From Prevotella sp. UBA4341 (lineage in GTDB: Bacteria > Bacteroidota > Bacteroidia > Bacteroidales > Bacteroidaceae): a DNA stretch of 8,264 bases. Below are positions 1 through 6,788 of this stretch, in pieces (within the stretch, counting starts at the first letter, position 1; every line of letters starts with the position of its first letter). Location of the stretch: the NCBI GenBank assembly GCA_002393705.1, contig DGTH01000078.1, positions 1-8,264 of the forward strand. The letters are read 5' to 3'. The notes below the pieces were generated by a model. The model was not told the origin of the DNA. It did not search any database and was given only the letters and a program-made list of their open reading frames with translations. The position numbers and the translations under genes are program-made.

Positions 1-22
1 TATCCAGCTGAGCTACGGAACC
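1..22 (-). tRNA. tRNA gene, 5' part only (cut by window edge)
   Basis: Read on the minus strand, the first 22 bases give a 7-base acceptor strand GGTTCCG, then TA, then the D-stem GCTC and the D-loop AGCTGGATA typical of a bacterial tRNA. The anticodon arm and 3' half lie outside the window, so the amino acid cannot be read. An arginine tRNA of Bacteroidales is a guess from memory of similar 5' ends. A matching promoter lies upstream at 63-95. Confidence 0.85.
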
Positions 23-62
23 GGCCACAAGTCTGCAAAAGGCAGAACTGGAAAATCGCATG

Positions 63-95
63 CAAAGGTAAAAACTTTTTTTGGATTATCCAAAA
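63..95 (-). promoter_or_regulatory. Bacteroidota-type promoter for the tRNA gene
   Basis: On the minus strand a TTTTG (-33 type, complement of 91-95) is followed after exactly 20 bases by TACCTTTG (complement of 63-70). This fits the consensus TTG-N19-21-TANNTTTG used by the primary sigma factor of Bacteroidota. Transcription would begin near position 57-59, giving a leader of roughly 35 bases before the tRNA 5' end at 22. The assignment rests on motif match and position only. Confidence 0.75.
79..95. repeat. perfect 7-base palindrome overlapping tRNA promoter
   Basis: TTTTGGA (79-85) and TCCAAAA (89-95) are perfect inverted copies around a 3-base centre. The right arm contains the -33 element of the tRNA promoter and the rest fills the start of its spacer. 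It could be an operator, or a chance product of AT-rich sequence. It is not followed by a T tract that would make it a terminator for the tRNA direction. Confidence 0.5.
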
Positions 96-101
96 GAAAT
101 C

Positions 102-121
102 ATTATTTTCTATAAAATAAT
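102..121. repeat. perfect 8-base palindrome between the divergent promoters
   Basis: ATTATTTT (102-109) and AAAATAAT (114-121) are perfect inverted copies with a 4-base centre. The element lies just upstream of the -33 box of the tRNA promoter and about 57 bases upstream of the predicted start of the rightward transcript. The rightward transcript carries feoAB, so an iron regulator of the Fur or DtxR type is a possible binder. The sequence only loosely resembles an AT-rich Fur box, and that role is speculative. Confidence 0.4.
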
Positions 122-155
122 AGACCCGCATGCGCTGAGTATGGAAAAGTTTTCG

Positions 156-163
156 TAACTTTG
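156..163 (+). promoter_or_regulatory. -7 promoter element for the acyltransferase-feoAB transcript
   Basis: TAACTTTG matches the Bacteroidota -7 consensus TANNTTTG exactly. No TTG lies 19-21 bases upstream; the nearest candidate is CTG at 135-137 with an 18-base spacer, so the -33 part is weak. Transcription would start around 167-170, only about 5-8 bases before the ATG at 175. A weak -33 would be compatible with an activator-dependent promoter, but this is inference. Confidence 0.5.
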
Positions 164-174
164 CCATTCAAAAA

Positions 175-1179
175 ATGGAACTGAAGGTCAACATCTACAC
201 CAAGGGCGACGAACTGCCCCCCATGACGTGCCGCAACTACTTCCACAGTGCGGAGCTGTTTCACATTTGTGAACAGACGCCCCGACTGCGGCCCTACATG
301 GTCGTCGTGGAGCGTGAGGACGGCAGCGTGCTGGCCCACCTGCTCGTCATGCTGCGCTACCGCTCGTCGCTCTTTCCGCCCTACCTCTACATGCACTGCC
401 GCACGTACGGCGAGGGTGAGTACGACGAGGACGCCATGACGGAGAGCCTGACCAAGGGCACGACGCTGCGCCGCGACGAGCTGTTTGGCATGATGCTCAA
501 GGCGCTGACTGAGAAGATGAAGCGCTGGACGCTCTACATCGAGGCGAGCGACCTGTCGGCCAAGATGTTCGGCTACCGCTGGTTCCGGCAGCAGAGGTTC
601 TTCCCCGTACACTGGATGAGCGTACACAACTCGCTGCACAGCCACGCTCCCGAGGAGCGCATCAGCCAGCGCATGAAGCAGCACCTGGAGCAGGCGCAGC
701 GGCGCGGAGCTGAGACGAAGGAGGTGGAGAGCGACGAGGAGTTCCGGCAGTTCATGAAGCTGCTGAAGCACCACCACTGGCTGAAGCCGAAGCGCTACAT
801 ACCCGACGCCAAGATGTTTCAGCTCTTGTGGCAGGGACAGAACGCCCGTCTCTTCATTACGAAGTACCGCGAGCGCGTCATAGGCTGCTGTGCCGTGGCT
901 TACTCGGGGGGCGACGCCTACATGTGGTACTCGGCCTTCAGGCGCAAGAGCTTCATCAGATTGCACCCCGACGAGCTGACGGTATGGCATGCTCTTCAGC
1001 ACGCCTACGAACAGCAGTACCGCCACATGCGATTCATGGACTGCGGACTGCCCTTTAGGCGCAACCCCTTCCGCGAGTTCATCCTGAGCTTCGGCGGCAA
1101 GGAGGTTAGTACGTACCGCTGGTTCCGCTGCAACATAGGGTGGCTGAACCGCGTGCTACAATGGTTTTACAAAGACTGA
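175..1179 (+). CDS. FemAB/GNAT-like acyltransferase family protein
   Basis: This 334-residue protein resembles the FemAB-like branch of the GNAT superfamily (the type grouped as BioF2-like acetyltransferases), which moves acyl or aminoacyl groups onto amines; the substrate is unknown. The N-terminal part (about 1-150) looks like a first degenerate GNAT half, with a conserved-looking NYFHSAELF stretch at 21-29. A basic helical segment follows (about 160-205). The second half (about 205-330) ends in FMDCGLPFRRNPF at 287-299 and FGGKE at 306-310, like the C-terminal signature of FemAB-like proteins. There is no signal peptide or membrane segment, so it should be cytoplasmic. The start at 175 keeps the N-terminal block intact and sits just behind a -7 element; the next in-frame ATG (223) would cut into it. 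feoAB begins 20 bases after the stop, so the two are probably cotranscribed. Family membership is fairly secure; the function is not known. Confidence 0.75.
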   Translation: MELKVNIYTKGDELPPMTCRNYFHSAELFHICEQTPRLRPYMVVVEREDGSVLAHLLVMLRYRSSLFPPYLYMHCRTYGEGEYDEDAMTESLTKGTTLRRDELFGMMLKALTEKMKRWTLYIEASDLSAKMFGYRWFRQQRFFPVHWMSVHNSLHSHAPEERISQRMKQHLEQAQRRGAETKEVESDEEFRQFMKLLKHHHWLKPKRYIPDAKMFQLLWQGQNARLFITKYRERVIGCCAVAYSGGDAYMWYSAFRRKSFIRLHPDELTVWHALQHAYEQQYRHMRFMDCGLPFRRNPFREFILSFGGKEVSTYRWFRCNIGWLNRVLQWFYKD

Positions 1180-1183
1180 CACA

Positions 1184-1189
1184 GAAGGA
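1184..1189 (+). promoter_or_regulatory. ribosome binding site of feoAB
   Basis: GAAGGA lies 10 bases before the ATG at 1200, within the 20-base gap after the acyltransferase stop. It is the clearest Shine-Dalgarno-like sequence in the window; most other starts here have none, as is usual in Bacteroidota. It supports the start chosen for feoAB. Confidence 0.6.
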
Positions 1190-1199
1190 TAGATAACAC

Positions 1200-3515
1200 A
1201 TGAAACTTTCAGAACTGAAAACAGGCGAACACGGCATCATTGTCAAGGTATCGGGCCACGGCGGCTTCCGCAAGCGCATCGTGGAGATGGGCTTTATCAA
1301 GGGTAAGGATGTAGAGGTGCTGCTGAACGCACCGCTGCAAGACCCCGTGAAGTACAAACTCATGGGCTACGAGGTCAGCCTCAGGCGCAAGGAGGCGGAG
1401 ATGATAGAAATAATAACCCCTACCGACCTTCCCAAAGAGGAGGTGGCTGGTTCAGGGAGTCCGTCAAGGCCCTCCTCCCCTTCGGGCTGGTCGGGAGGGG
1501 ACGTCTCGGCCGCACTCCGTCAGCACCGCACCATCAAGGTGGCACTGGTGGGCAACCCCAACTGCGGCAAGACGTCGCTCTTCAACTTTGCCAGCGGAGC
1601 CCACGGCCACGTGGGTAACTACTCGGGCGTCACCGTCGATGCCTCGGTGGCACACGCCTCGTACTACGGCTACGAGTTCAGGCTGGTGGACCTGCCGGGC
1701 ACGTACTCGCTGACCTGCTACTCGCCAGAGGAGCAATACGTACGCAAGCAGCTGACGGGCGACGACATGCCCGACGTGGTCATCAACGTCATAGACGCAT
1801 CGAACCTGGAGCGCAACCTCTACCTGACCACGCAGCTCATCGACATGGACCTCCGGCTGGTGTGTGCGCTGAACATGTACGACGAGTTTGAGCGCCGGGG
1901 CGACCATGTCAACCTGGACACGCTGAGCACCCTCTTCGGCACGCCCATGGTGCCCACGTCGTTCAGGAAAGGTACGGGCGTGAAGGAACTCTTCAAGACC
2001 GTCATACAGGTGTATGAAGGTGCCAACCGCCAGGCACGCCACATACACATAAACTACGGACACGAGATAGAGTACGGCATCAGCCACATACAGCAGCACC
2101 TGCGCGAAGACCAGGAGCTGGACCACACTCACTACTCGACTCGCTACCTGGCCATCAAGCTGCTGGAGCGCGACTGGGAACTGGAGAAGGCCGTACGGCA
2201 GATGAAGAACGCGGCCGACATCATGGAAGCCCGCGACATGGCGGCACAGCGCGTGCTGGAGGAGACGAACAACGACTCGGAGACGGCCATCATGGACGCG
2301 AAGTACGGCTTCATACACGGTGCGCTGCGCGAGGCGGAGTTTACGCTCGGACAGAAGCAGGACACCTACCGCACGACGCACCTTATAGACGACGTGCTGT
2401 CGAACAAGTACCTGGGTTTCCCCATCTTCTTCTTCATACTCTTCGTGATGTTCCAGACCACCTTCTCGCTGGGCCAGTACCCCATGGACTGGATAGAGGC
2501 GGGCGTAGAGTGGCTGGGAGAGTGGGCAGGCTCTCACCTACCCGACGGCCCCGTGCGCTCCATGCTGGTCGATGGCATCTTAGGCGGCGTGGGAGCCGTC
2601 ATCGTCTTTCTGCCGCAGATTCTCATTCTGTACTTCTTCATATCGCTCATGGAGGACTCGGGCTACATGGCGCGAGCAGCCTTCATCATGGACCGCTTGA
2701 TGCACAAGATGGGTCTGCACGGCAAGTCGTTCATTCCGCTCATCATGGGCTTCGGCTGCAACGTGCCGGCCATCATGGGCACGCGAACCATAGAGAGCCG
2801 GCGCTCAAGGCTCATCACCATTCTCATTGTGCCCTTCATGTCGTGCTCGGCCAGGCTACCCATCTACATCATGATAGCTGGCACGTTCTTCGCCGTGGAG
2901 TACCAGTCGTGGGTCATGCTGTCCCTCTACGCGGTGGGCATCATGGTGGCCGTCGTGGTGAGTAAGGTGTTCTCGGCCTTCATCATCAAGGGCGAGGACA
3001 CGCCCTTCGTCATGGAGCTGCCGCCCTACCGCTGGCCTACGGCGAAGGCCATAGGTCGCCACACGTGGGACAAGGGCAAGGAGTACCTGAAGAAGATGGG
3101 CGGTGTGATTCTCGTAGCCAGCATCATTGTCTGGGCACTGGGCTACTTTGGCCCTGAGGGCATTGCCCCTTCGATGGAGGAGAGCTTCATAGGCGCCATG
3201 GGTCAGGCCGTAGAGCCGCTGTTCAGCCTGCAGGGCTTCAACTGGAAGCTCGACGTCAGCCTGATAGCCGGCGTGGGAGCGAAGGAGATAGTAGCCAGCA
3301 CCATCGGCGTGCTGGGCGGGCTGGAAAGCATTACGCCCCTCTCGGCCTACTGCTACCTGCTCTTCGTGCTGCTCTACTTCCCCTGCATAGCCACGATAGC
3401 AGCCATCAAGAACGAGACGGGCTCCTGGCGCTGGGCCACCCTGGCCGCTATATACACTACGGCACTGGCGTGGGTCGTCAGTGCCGTAGTGAATCAAGTA
3501 GGAAGTTTGTTCTAA
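1200..3515 (+). CDS. feoB: fused FeoA-FeoB ferrous iron transporter
   Basis: This 771-residue inner-membrane protein imports Fe(II) in a GTP-dependent way. Residues 1-72 form a FeoA (SH3-like) domain. A Gly/Ser/Pro-rich linker spans about 73-111. The G domain follows with G1 GNPNCGKTS (118-126), the G2 threonine in GVTVD (143-147), G3 DLPG (164-167), G4 NMYD (225-228) and G5 around TSFRKG (253-258). A helical region (about 275-395) leads to the membrane part (about 403-768). This has the pore motifs GFGCNVPAIMG (517-527), SCSARLP (548-554), GAKEIVAS (693-700) and FPC (727-729), with Cys520, Cys549 and Cys729. All key motifs are present, so it should be active. FeoA-FeoB fusion is known in Bacteroidota, and no separate feoA or feoC lies nearby. 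The gene follows the acyltransferase by 20 bases and is preceded by GAAGGA. Its stop lies 25 bases from the convergent atpG stop, and no clear terminator is visible. Confidence 0.96.
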   Translation: MKLSELKTGEHGIIVKVSGHGGFRKRIVEMGFIKGKDVEVLLNAPLQDPVKYKLMGYEVSLRRKEAEMIEIITPTDLPKEEVAGSGSPSRPSSPSGWSGGDVSAALRQHRTIKVALVGNPNCGKTSLFNFASGAHGHVGNYSGVTVDASVAHASYYGYEFRLVDLPGTYSLTCYSPEEQYVRKQLTGDDMPDVVINVIDASNLERNLYLTTQLIDMDLRLVCALNMYDEFERRGDHVNLDTLSTLFGTPMVPTSFRKGTGVKELFKTVIQVYEGANRQARHIHINYGHEIEYGISHIQQHLREDQELDHTHYSTRYLAIKLLERDWELEKAVRQMKNAADIMEARDMAAQRVLEETNNDSETAIMDAKYGFIHGALREAEFTLGQKQDTYRTTHLIDDVLSNKYLGFPIFFFILFVMFQTTFSLGQYPMDWIEAGVEWLGEWAGSHLPDGPVRSMLVDGILGGVGAVIVFLPQILILYFFISLMEDSGYMARAAFIMDRLMHKMGLHGKSFIPLIMGFGCNVPAIMGTRTIESRRSRLITILIVPFMSCSARLPIYIMIAGTFFAVEYQSWVMLSLYAVGIMVAVVVSKVFSAFIIKGEDTPFVMELPPYRWPTAKAIGRHTWDKGKEYLKKMGGVILVASIIVWALGYFGPEGIAPSMEESFIGAMGQAVEPLFSLQGFNWKLDVSLIAGVGAKEIVASTIGVLGGLESITPLSAYCYLLFVLLYFPCIATIAAIKNETGSWRWATLAAIYTTALAWVVSAVVNQVGSLF
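1472..1500. repeat. GC-rich palindrome within the FeoA-FeoB linker
   Basis: CTCCTCCC (1472-1479) can pair with GGGAGGGG (1493-1500) as an 8-base stem with one G-U pair and a 13-base loop. It lies inside the coding sequence at residues 91-101, in the Gly/Ser/Pro-rich linker between the FeoA and G domains. The pattern recalls GC-rich intergenic palindromes of Prevotella and Bacteroides genomes, which makes an in-frame insertion possible. The stem is seen directly; the origin is inference. Confidence 0.45.
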
Positions 3516-3540
3516 AGAAAAAACTATTGCTGGGCGTGCG

Positions 3541-4509
3541 TCAGTTGTTGACTGAGCCGCCCACGATGTCGAGCAGTTCAGAAGTGATGGCTTGCTGGCG
3601 CGACTTGTTGTACTGTAGGTTCAGCTCGCGCAGCAGCTCGTCAGCATTGTCGGTAGCCGTCTGCATGGCCACCATGCGCGCGGCGTGCTCAGAGGCCACG
3701 CTGTCTAACAGCGCAGTGTAGAGCATGAGGTGGGCCAGCTTCGGTATGAGTTCCGTGAGCAGCGTCATCATGTCGGGCTCGACGATGAAGTTGTCGTTCA
3801 ACGGCACGGCTTCCTCGCTCTCCACCTGGCGCTTGCGCCCACGCTTCCGCAGATAGTCCTGTGCCTTCTTCGTCACGATGTTGGTGGTCAGGTCTCGCTC
3901 GTGGTCGGCATTCAGCTCGCTCTCAATGTCGATGGGCAGGAAGGTCTTGTGGGTCAGAATCTGGCTGCCCGCACTCTTGAAGTGGTGGTAGATGAGCTCC
4001 ACCTTATCCACTTCGCCGTTAGCGAATTTCTCGCCCAGCTCCATCGTTATGTCGATGCACTTCTGCACGTTGGGGTGGTCAACCAGGTCGGCGTAGTCAC
4101 CCTTCACGTCGTAGCCTAACTTACGTGCCTTTTCTGCCACCTTGCGACCGATGGGGTAGATTTCTACACTGCCAGGGCCTAACTCCTCTGTCAGCGCGTC
4201 GGCTACGTGCTGCATGGTCTTGATGACGTTCGCATTGAAACCGCCGCAGAGCGACGAGTTGCTGCTGAACACCACGAGTGCCACCCTGTGCACGGTACGC
4301 TCCTGGTCGTAGATGGTCTGTGCTTCAGCTTCTGAAGCAAGGAACGACTTGAGTATATGCTCAAGCATGGTCTCGTAGGGCAGCATGTTCTGAATAGCCA
4401 CCTGCGCATGGTGCAGCTTGGAGCTGGCCACCATCTTCATGGCAGAGGTTATCTTGCGCGTGCTGTTAACCGAGGCAATACGGCCTTTAATTTCTTTCAG
4501 TGATGGCAT
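3541..4509 (-). CDS. atpG: F1F0 ATP synthase subunit gamma
   Basis: Subunit gamma is the central rotor shaft that turns inside the alpha3-beta3 ring and couples proton flow to ATP synthesis. The N-terminal helix carries RIASVNSTRKITSAMKMVAS (10-29), the family's most conserved N-terminal block. The C-terminal helix carries SEHAARMVAMQTATDNADEL (273-292) and NKSRQQAITSELLDIVGG (301-318). The Rossmann-like core contains FSSNSSLCGGFN (81-92), where many homologues have a GLCGGFN variant. At 322 residues it is longer than the roughly 290 typical of bacteria. The extra length is mainly a charged segment at about 200-240 containing RKRGRKR (221-227). It is the last gene of the operon here; atpA lies 90 bases upstream across a spacer with a large hairpin. 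The start MPSLKEIK fits the family; no Shine-Dalgarno is seen before it. Confidence 0.97.
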   Translation of the reverse strand: MPSLKEIKGRIASVNSTRKITSAMKMVASSKLHHAQVAIQNMLPYETMLEHILKSFLASEAEAQTIYDQERTVHRVALVVFSSNSSLCGGFNANVIKTMQHVADALTEELGPGSVEIYPIGRKVAEKARKLGYDVKGDYADLVDHPNVQKCIDITMELGEKFANGEVDKVELIYHHFKSAGSQILTHKTFLPIDIESELNADHERDLTTNIVTKKAQDYLRKRGRKRQVESEEAVPLNDNFIVEPDMMTLLTELIPKLAHLMLYTALLDSVASEHAARMVAMQTATDNADELLRELNLQYNKSRQQAITSELLDIVGGSVNN

Positions 4510-4530
4510 GGTTCAATTTGAATATTTTAC

Positions 4531-4598
4531 CATTTCACTATTTCACAATTGCTATATGCCGAGGGCAATAGTCAAATTGTGAAATAGTCAAACTGTCA
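4531..4598. repeat. long imperfect hairpin and tandem 16-mer in the atpA-atpG spacer
   Basis: A 14-base perfect inverted repeat pairs 4537-4550 (ACTATTTCACAATT) with 4575-4588. Inside it, CTAT (4552-4555) pairs with 4568-4571 and TGCC (4557-4560) with GGCA (4564-4567), leaving a GAG loop. The right arm also belongs to a tandem pair of 16-mers, 4567-4582 and 4583-4598, identical at 14 of 16 positions. The left arm contains ATTTCAC twice (4532-4538, 4540-4546). In the mRNA the hairpin starts about 11 bases after the atpA stop and ends about 27 bases before the atpG start. No T tract follows, so it is not a classical terminator; a role in mRNA processing or stability is inference. Confidence 0.75.
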
Positions 4599-4599
4599 A

Positions 4600-6183
4600 T
4601 TACTTATACGTTCCGGCAATGTCGGCCATGACGGCTTCTATCTTCTTCGTCGTCTCGTCGTCGAGCTTACCGGCACCCAGGGTCTCAATGACCTCAGGAG
4701 CCGTGGTGCGCAGCTTGTCGAGGAACTGGTCCTGACACTGGCGTACCTTGTCGATGGGCACCTGACGCATCAGTCCGTGAACACCGCAGTACAGGATGGC
4801 AATCTGCTCGCCCACGGGCATGGGGCTGTACTGAGGCTGAATGAGCAACTGGTTGTTCTTGCGACCTCGGTCGAGCGTCATGGCTGTCACGGCGTCCATA
4901 TCGCTTGAGAACTTGGAGAAAGCCTCCAGCTCACGATACTGAGCCTGGTCAATCTTCAGCGTACCGGCCACCTTCTTCATAGACTTAATCTGTGCCGAAC
5001 CACCCACACGGCTCACGGAGATACCCACGTTGATGGCAGGACGGAAGCCCTGGTTGAAGAGGTCGGACTCCAGGAAGATCTGACCGTCAGTAATAGAGAT
5101 GACGTTTGTCGGAATGTAAGCAGAAACGTCGCCGGCCTGTGTCTCGATGATGGGCAGTGCGGTCAGCGAACCGCCACCGCGCACATGACCCTTCATGCAC
5201 TCAGGCAGGTCGTTCATCTGCTCGGCCACTTCCTGCTGCTCGTTCATCTTGGCAGCACGCTCCAGCAGACGGCTGTGCAGGTAGAAGACATCGCCGGGGT
5301 AAGCCTCACGACCAGAGGGACGTCGCAGAATGAGCGACACCTCGCGGTAGGCCACAGCCTGCTTCGAGAGGTCGTCATAGACCACGAGGGCAGCATAGCC
5401 ACGGTCACGGAAATACTCGCCGATGGCGGCTCCGGCAAAGGGAGCATAGTACTGCATGGCGGCAGGGTCGGCGGCCGTAGCAGCCACGACGATGGTGTAA
5501 GGCATGGCTCCATGCTCCTGCAGCGTAGAGACGAGCGAAGCCACGGTACTGGCTTTCTGGCCTATGGCCACATAGATACAATAGACAGGCTTGCCTGCCT
5601 CATAGAAACTCTTCTGGTTGATGATGGTATCGACGGCAATAGCCGTCTTACCCGTCTGGCGGTCGCCAATGATGAGCTCACGCTGTCCGCGACCAATGGG
5701 AATCATCGAATCGACAGCCTTCAGACCCGTCTGTAGGGGTTCCTTCACGGGCTGACGATAGATGACGCCCGGAGCCTTGCGGTCCAGCGGCATCTCGAAA
5801 GCACCCGTCAGGTCAATGTCGCCCTTGCCGTCGATGGCCTGTCCCAAGGGGTTGATGACGCGGCCCAGCATGTTGTCGTTGACACGGATTGAAGCAATGC
5901 GCTTGGTACGCTTCACCACCATGCCTTCCTTAATGCCTGAAGTCGCACCGAGCAACACGCAACCGACGTTGTCCTCCTCGAGGTTCATCACGATGGCCAT
6001 GGTGCCGTTTTCAAACTCCAGAAGTTCGTTGGCCTCTGCGTTACGCAGGCCGTAGATGCGGGCCACACCGTCGCTGACGGTCAGCACCGTTCCCACCTCG
6101 TCGAACTTCTCGGCATTCGAAATGCCGTTGAGCTGGTCAATGAGCACCTGTGACACTTCGCTTGGTTTGATTTTATCTGACAT
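4600..6183 (-). CDS. atpA: F1F0 ATP synthase subunit alpha
   Basis: Subunit alpha forms the catalytic hexamer with beta and carries the non-catalytic nucleotide sites. An N-terminal beta-barrel domain (about 27-95) is followed by the nucleotide domain with Walker [10 protein letters not shown] (173-181), Walker B ALVVYDD (265-271) and the [19 protein letters not shown] block (342-360). The arginine finger is Arg392 in [11 protein letters not shown] (388-398), which reaches into the beta catalytic site. The C-terminal helical domain ends at 527. It is slightly longer than the E. coli protein (513); part of the extra length lies after LLERAAKM (306-313) in an acidic, Gln-rich stretch (about 314-331). 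Start ATG is at 6183; the 53-base spacer to atpH holds a repeat copy and no Shine-Dalgarno. All catalytic-site residues are present. Confidence 0.98.
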   Translation of the reverse strand: MSDKIKPSEVSQVLIDQLNGISNAEKFDEVGTVLTVSDGVARIYGLRNAEANELLEFENGTMAIVMNLEEDNVGCVLLGATSGIKEGMVVKRTKRIASIRVNDNMLGRVINPLGQAIDGKGDIDLTGAFEMPLDRKAPGVIYRQPVKEPLQTGLKAVDSMIPIGRGQRELIIGDRQTGKTAIAVDTIINQKSFYEAGKPVYCIYVAIGQKASTVASLVSTLQEHGAMPYTIVVAATAADPAAMQYYAPFAGAAIGEYFRDRGYAALVVYDDLSKQAVAYREVSLILRRPSGREAYPGDVFYLHSRLLERAAKMNEQQEVAEQMNDLPECMKGHVRGGGSLTALPIIETQAGDVSAYIPTNVISITDGQIFLESDLFNQGFRPAINVGISVSRVGGSAQIKSMKKVAGTLKIDQAQYRELEAFSKFSSDMDAVTAMTLDRGRKNNQLLIQPQYSPMPVGEQIAILYCGVHGLMRQVPIDKVRQCQDQFLDKLRTTAPEVIETLGAGKLDDETTKKIEAVMADIAGTYK

Positions 6184-6195
6184 AACTTTTACTTA

Positions 6196-6237
6196 CGATT
6201 TACTGTTTTTCTATTTACGATTTTCATTTGAAATCGT
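6196..6237. repeat. CGATTT spacer repeat, copy 1, with stem-loop at the atpH stop
   Basis: Positions 6196-6223 form a 28-base AT-rich sequence that recurs at 7304-7331 in the same orientation with 26 of 28 identical; the two differences are adjacent (GT against AA at positions 10-11). Its end ACGATTT (6217-6223) is a perfect inverted copy of AAATCGT (6231-6237) across 7 bases, giving a small stem-loop that reaches into the atpH stop codon (6237-6239). The spacer (6184-6236) has no other recognisable content. Confidence 0.75.
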
Positions 6238-6776
6238 CAATGACTTAGCTGTGAGAGTATCGTGTTGAGCTTCGTCTTGACACTGGCGTCCATGCGGTAG
6301 GTGTCATACTCGAGGATGAAACCGCCGATGATGTCGGGGTTCACCTCCGATTCGAACTCCACAGTTCCCTGAGCGTGCTTCTCCACCATGAGGCGCATCT
6401 TCTGCTCCATGTCAGGCGTGACGGCCACGGCGGTGGTTAGCTTGCCACGGATAACGTTCTTCTGCTTGCGATAGAGTGTGACGTACGAATTGGCCATGAA
6501 CTGGATCATATTCTCGCGGTCCTCCTTCAGCACCAGCGCCACAAACGAGCGGCTCAGTGCCGTGGCCTCGCTGCCGCCGATGGCGGTTTCGAGCAGGGCT
6601 TGCTTGGTGTCCTTCGAGAGCATCGGATTGTCAATCGTCTGTCGCAACCGGGGCACGTCAATGTAGCACTTGGCCAAGAGCAGCATCTCCCGATAGACGG
6701 TGTCTTCCTGCTTAGCGTCAAGGGCACTCTTCAACAGTGCGCGGGCGTAACGAACCGATATTACTCCTATATCCAT
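6237..6776 (-). CDS. atpH: F1F0 ATP synthase subunit delta
   Basis: Subunit delta (OSCP type) sits on top of the F1 head and anchors it to the peripheral stalk made of b subunits. The 179-residue length matches the family (177 in E. coli). The N-terminal helical domain begins with ISVRYARALLKSA (6-18), the usual RYA.AL motif, and contains the NPMLS motif (50-54). The C-terminal domain contains VNPDIIGGFILEYDTYRMDAS (145-165), the delta signature with IGGF and D.R.D.S. It starts only 12 bases after the atpF stop, with TAAGG placed 7 bases before the ATG. The gene lies between atpF and atpA, the normal place. No irregularities are seen. Confidence 0.96.
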   Translation of the reverse strand: MDIGVISVRYARALLKSALDAKQEDTVYREMLLLAKCYIDVPRLRQTIDNPMLSKDTKQALLETAIGGSEATALSRSFVALVLKEDRENMIQFMANSYVTLYRKQKNVIRGKLTTAVAVTPDMEQKMRLMVEKHAQGTVEFESEVNPDIIGGFILEYDTYRMDASVKTKLNTILSQLSH

Positions 6777-6788
6777 ACGCGTACCTTA

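Noticed and set aside
102..121. A confident Fur box upstream of feoAB.
   Set aside because: The palindrome is AT-rich and loosely similar, but it lacks the GATAAT-type hexamers of the known Fur consensus, so only a generic operator is proposed.
58..133. Two GCATGC hexamers (58-63 and 128-133) as a paired regulatory site.
   Set aside because: Short self-complementary hexamers 70 bases apart are plausible by chance, and no further symmetry between their flanks was seen.
103..1026. Open frame of 307 codons on the minus strand opposite the acyltransferase.
   Set aside because: Its translation is low-complexity Leu/Val/His/Arg-rich with no recognisable motif, and its end runs through the promoter region; the plus-strand gene has family motifs.
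1464..2537. Long open frame on the minus strand (357 codons) opposite feoAB.
   Set aside because: It is a shadow of GC-rich feoAB codons: Val/His/Leu/Arg-rich, without domains, while the plus strand encodes an intact conserved transporter.
3541..3555. Small palindrome TCAGT-N5-ACTGA at the atpG stop as a shared terminator for feoAB and atpG.
   Set aside because: The stem is only 5-6 bases and AT-balanced. No T run follows on the plus strand, and on the minus strand the T6 run (3518-3525 region) comes about 16 bases after the stem.
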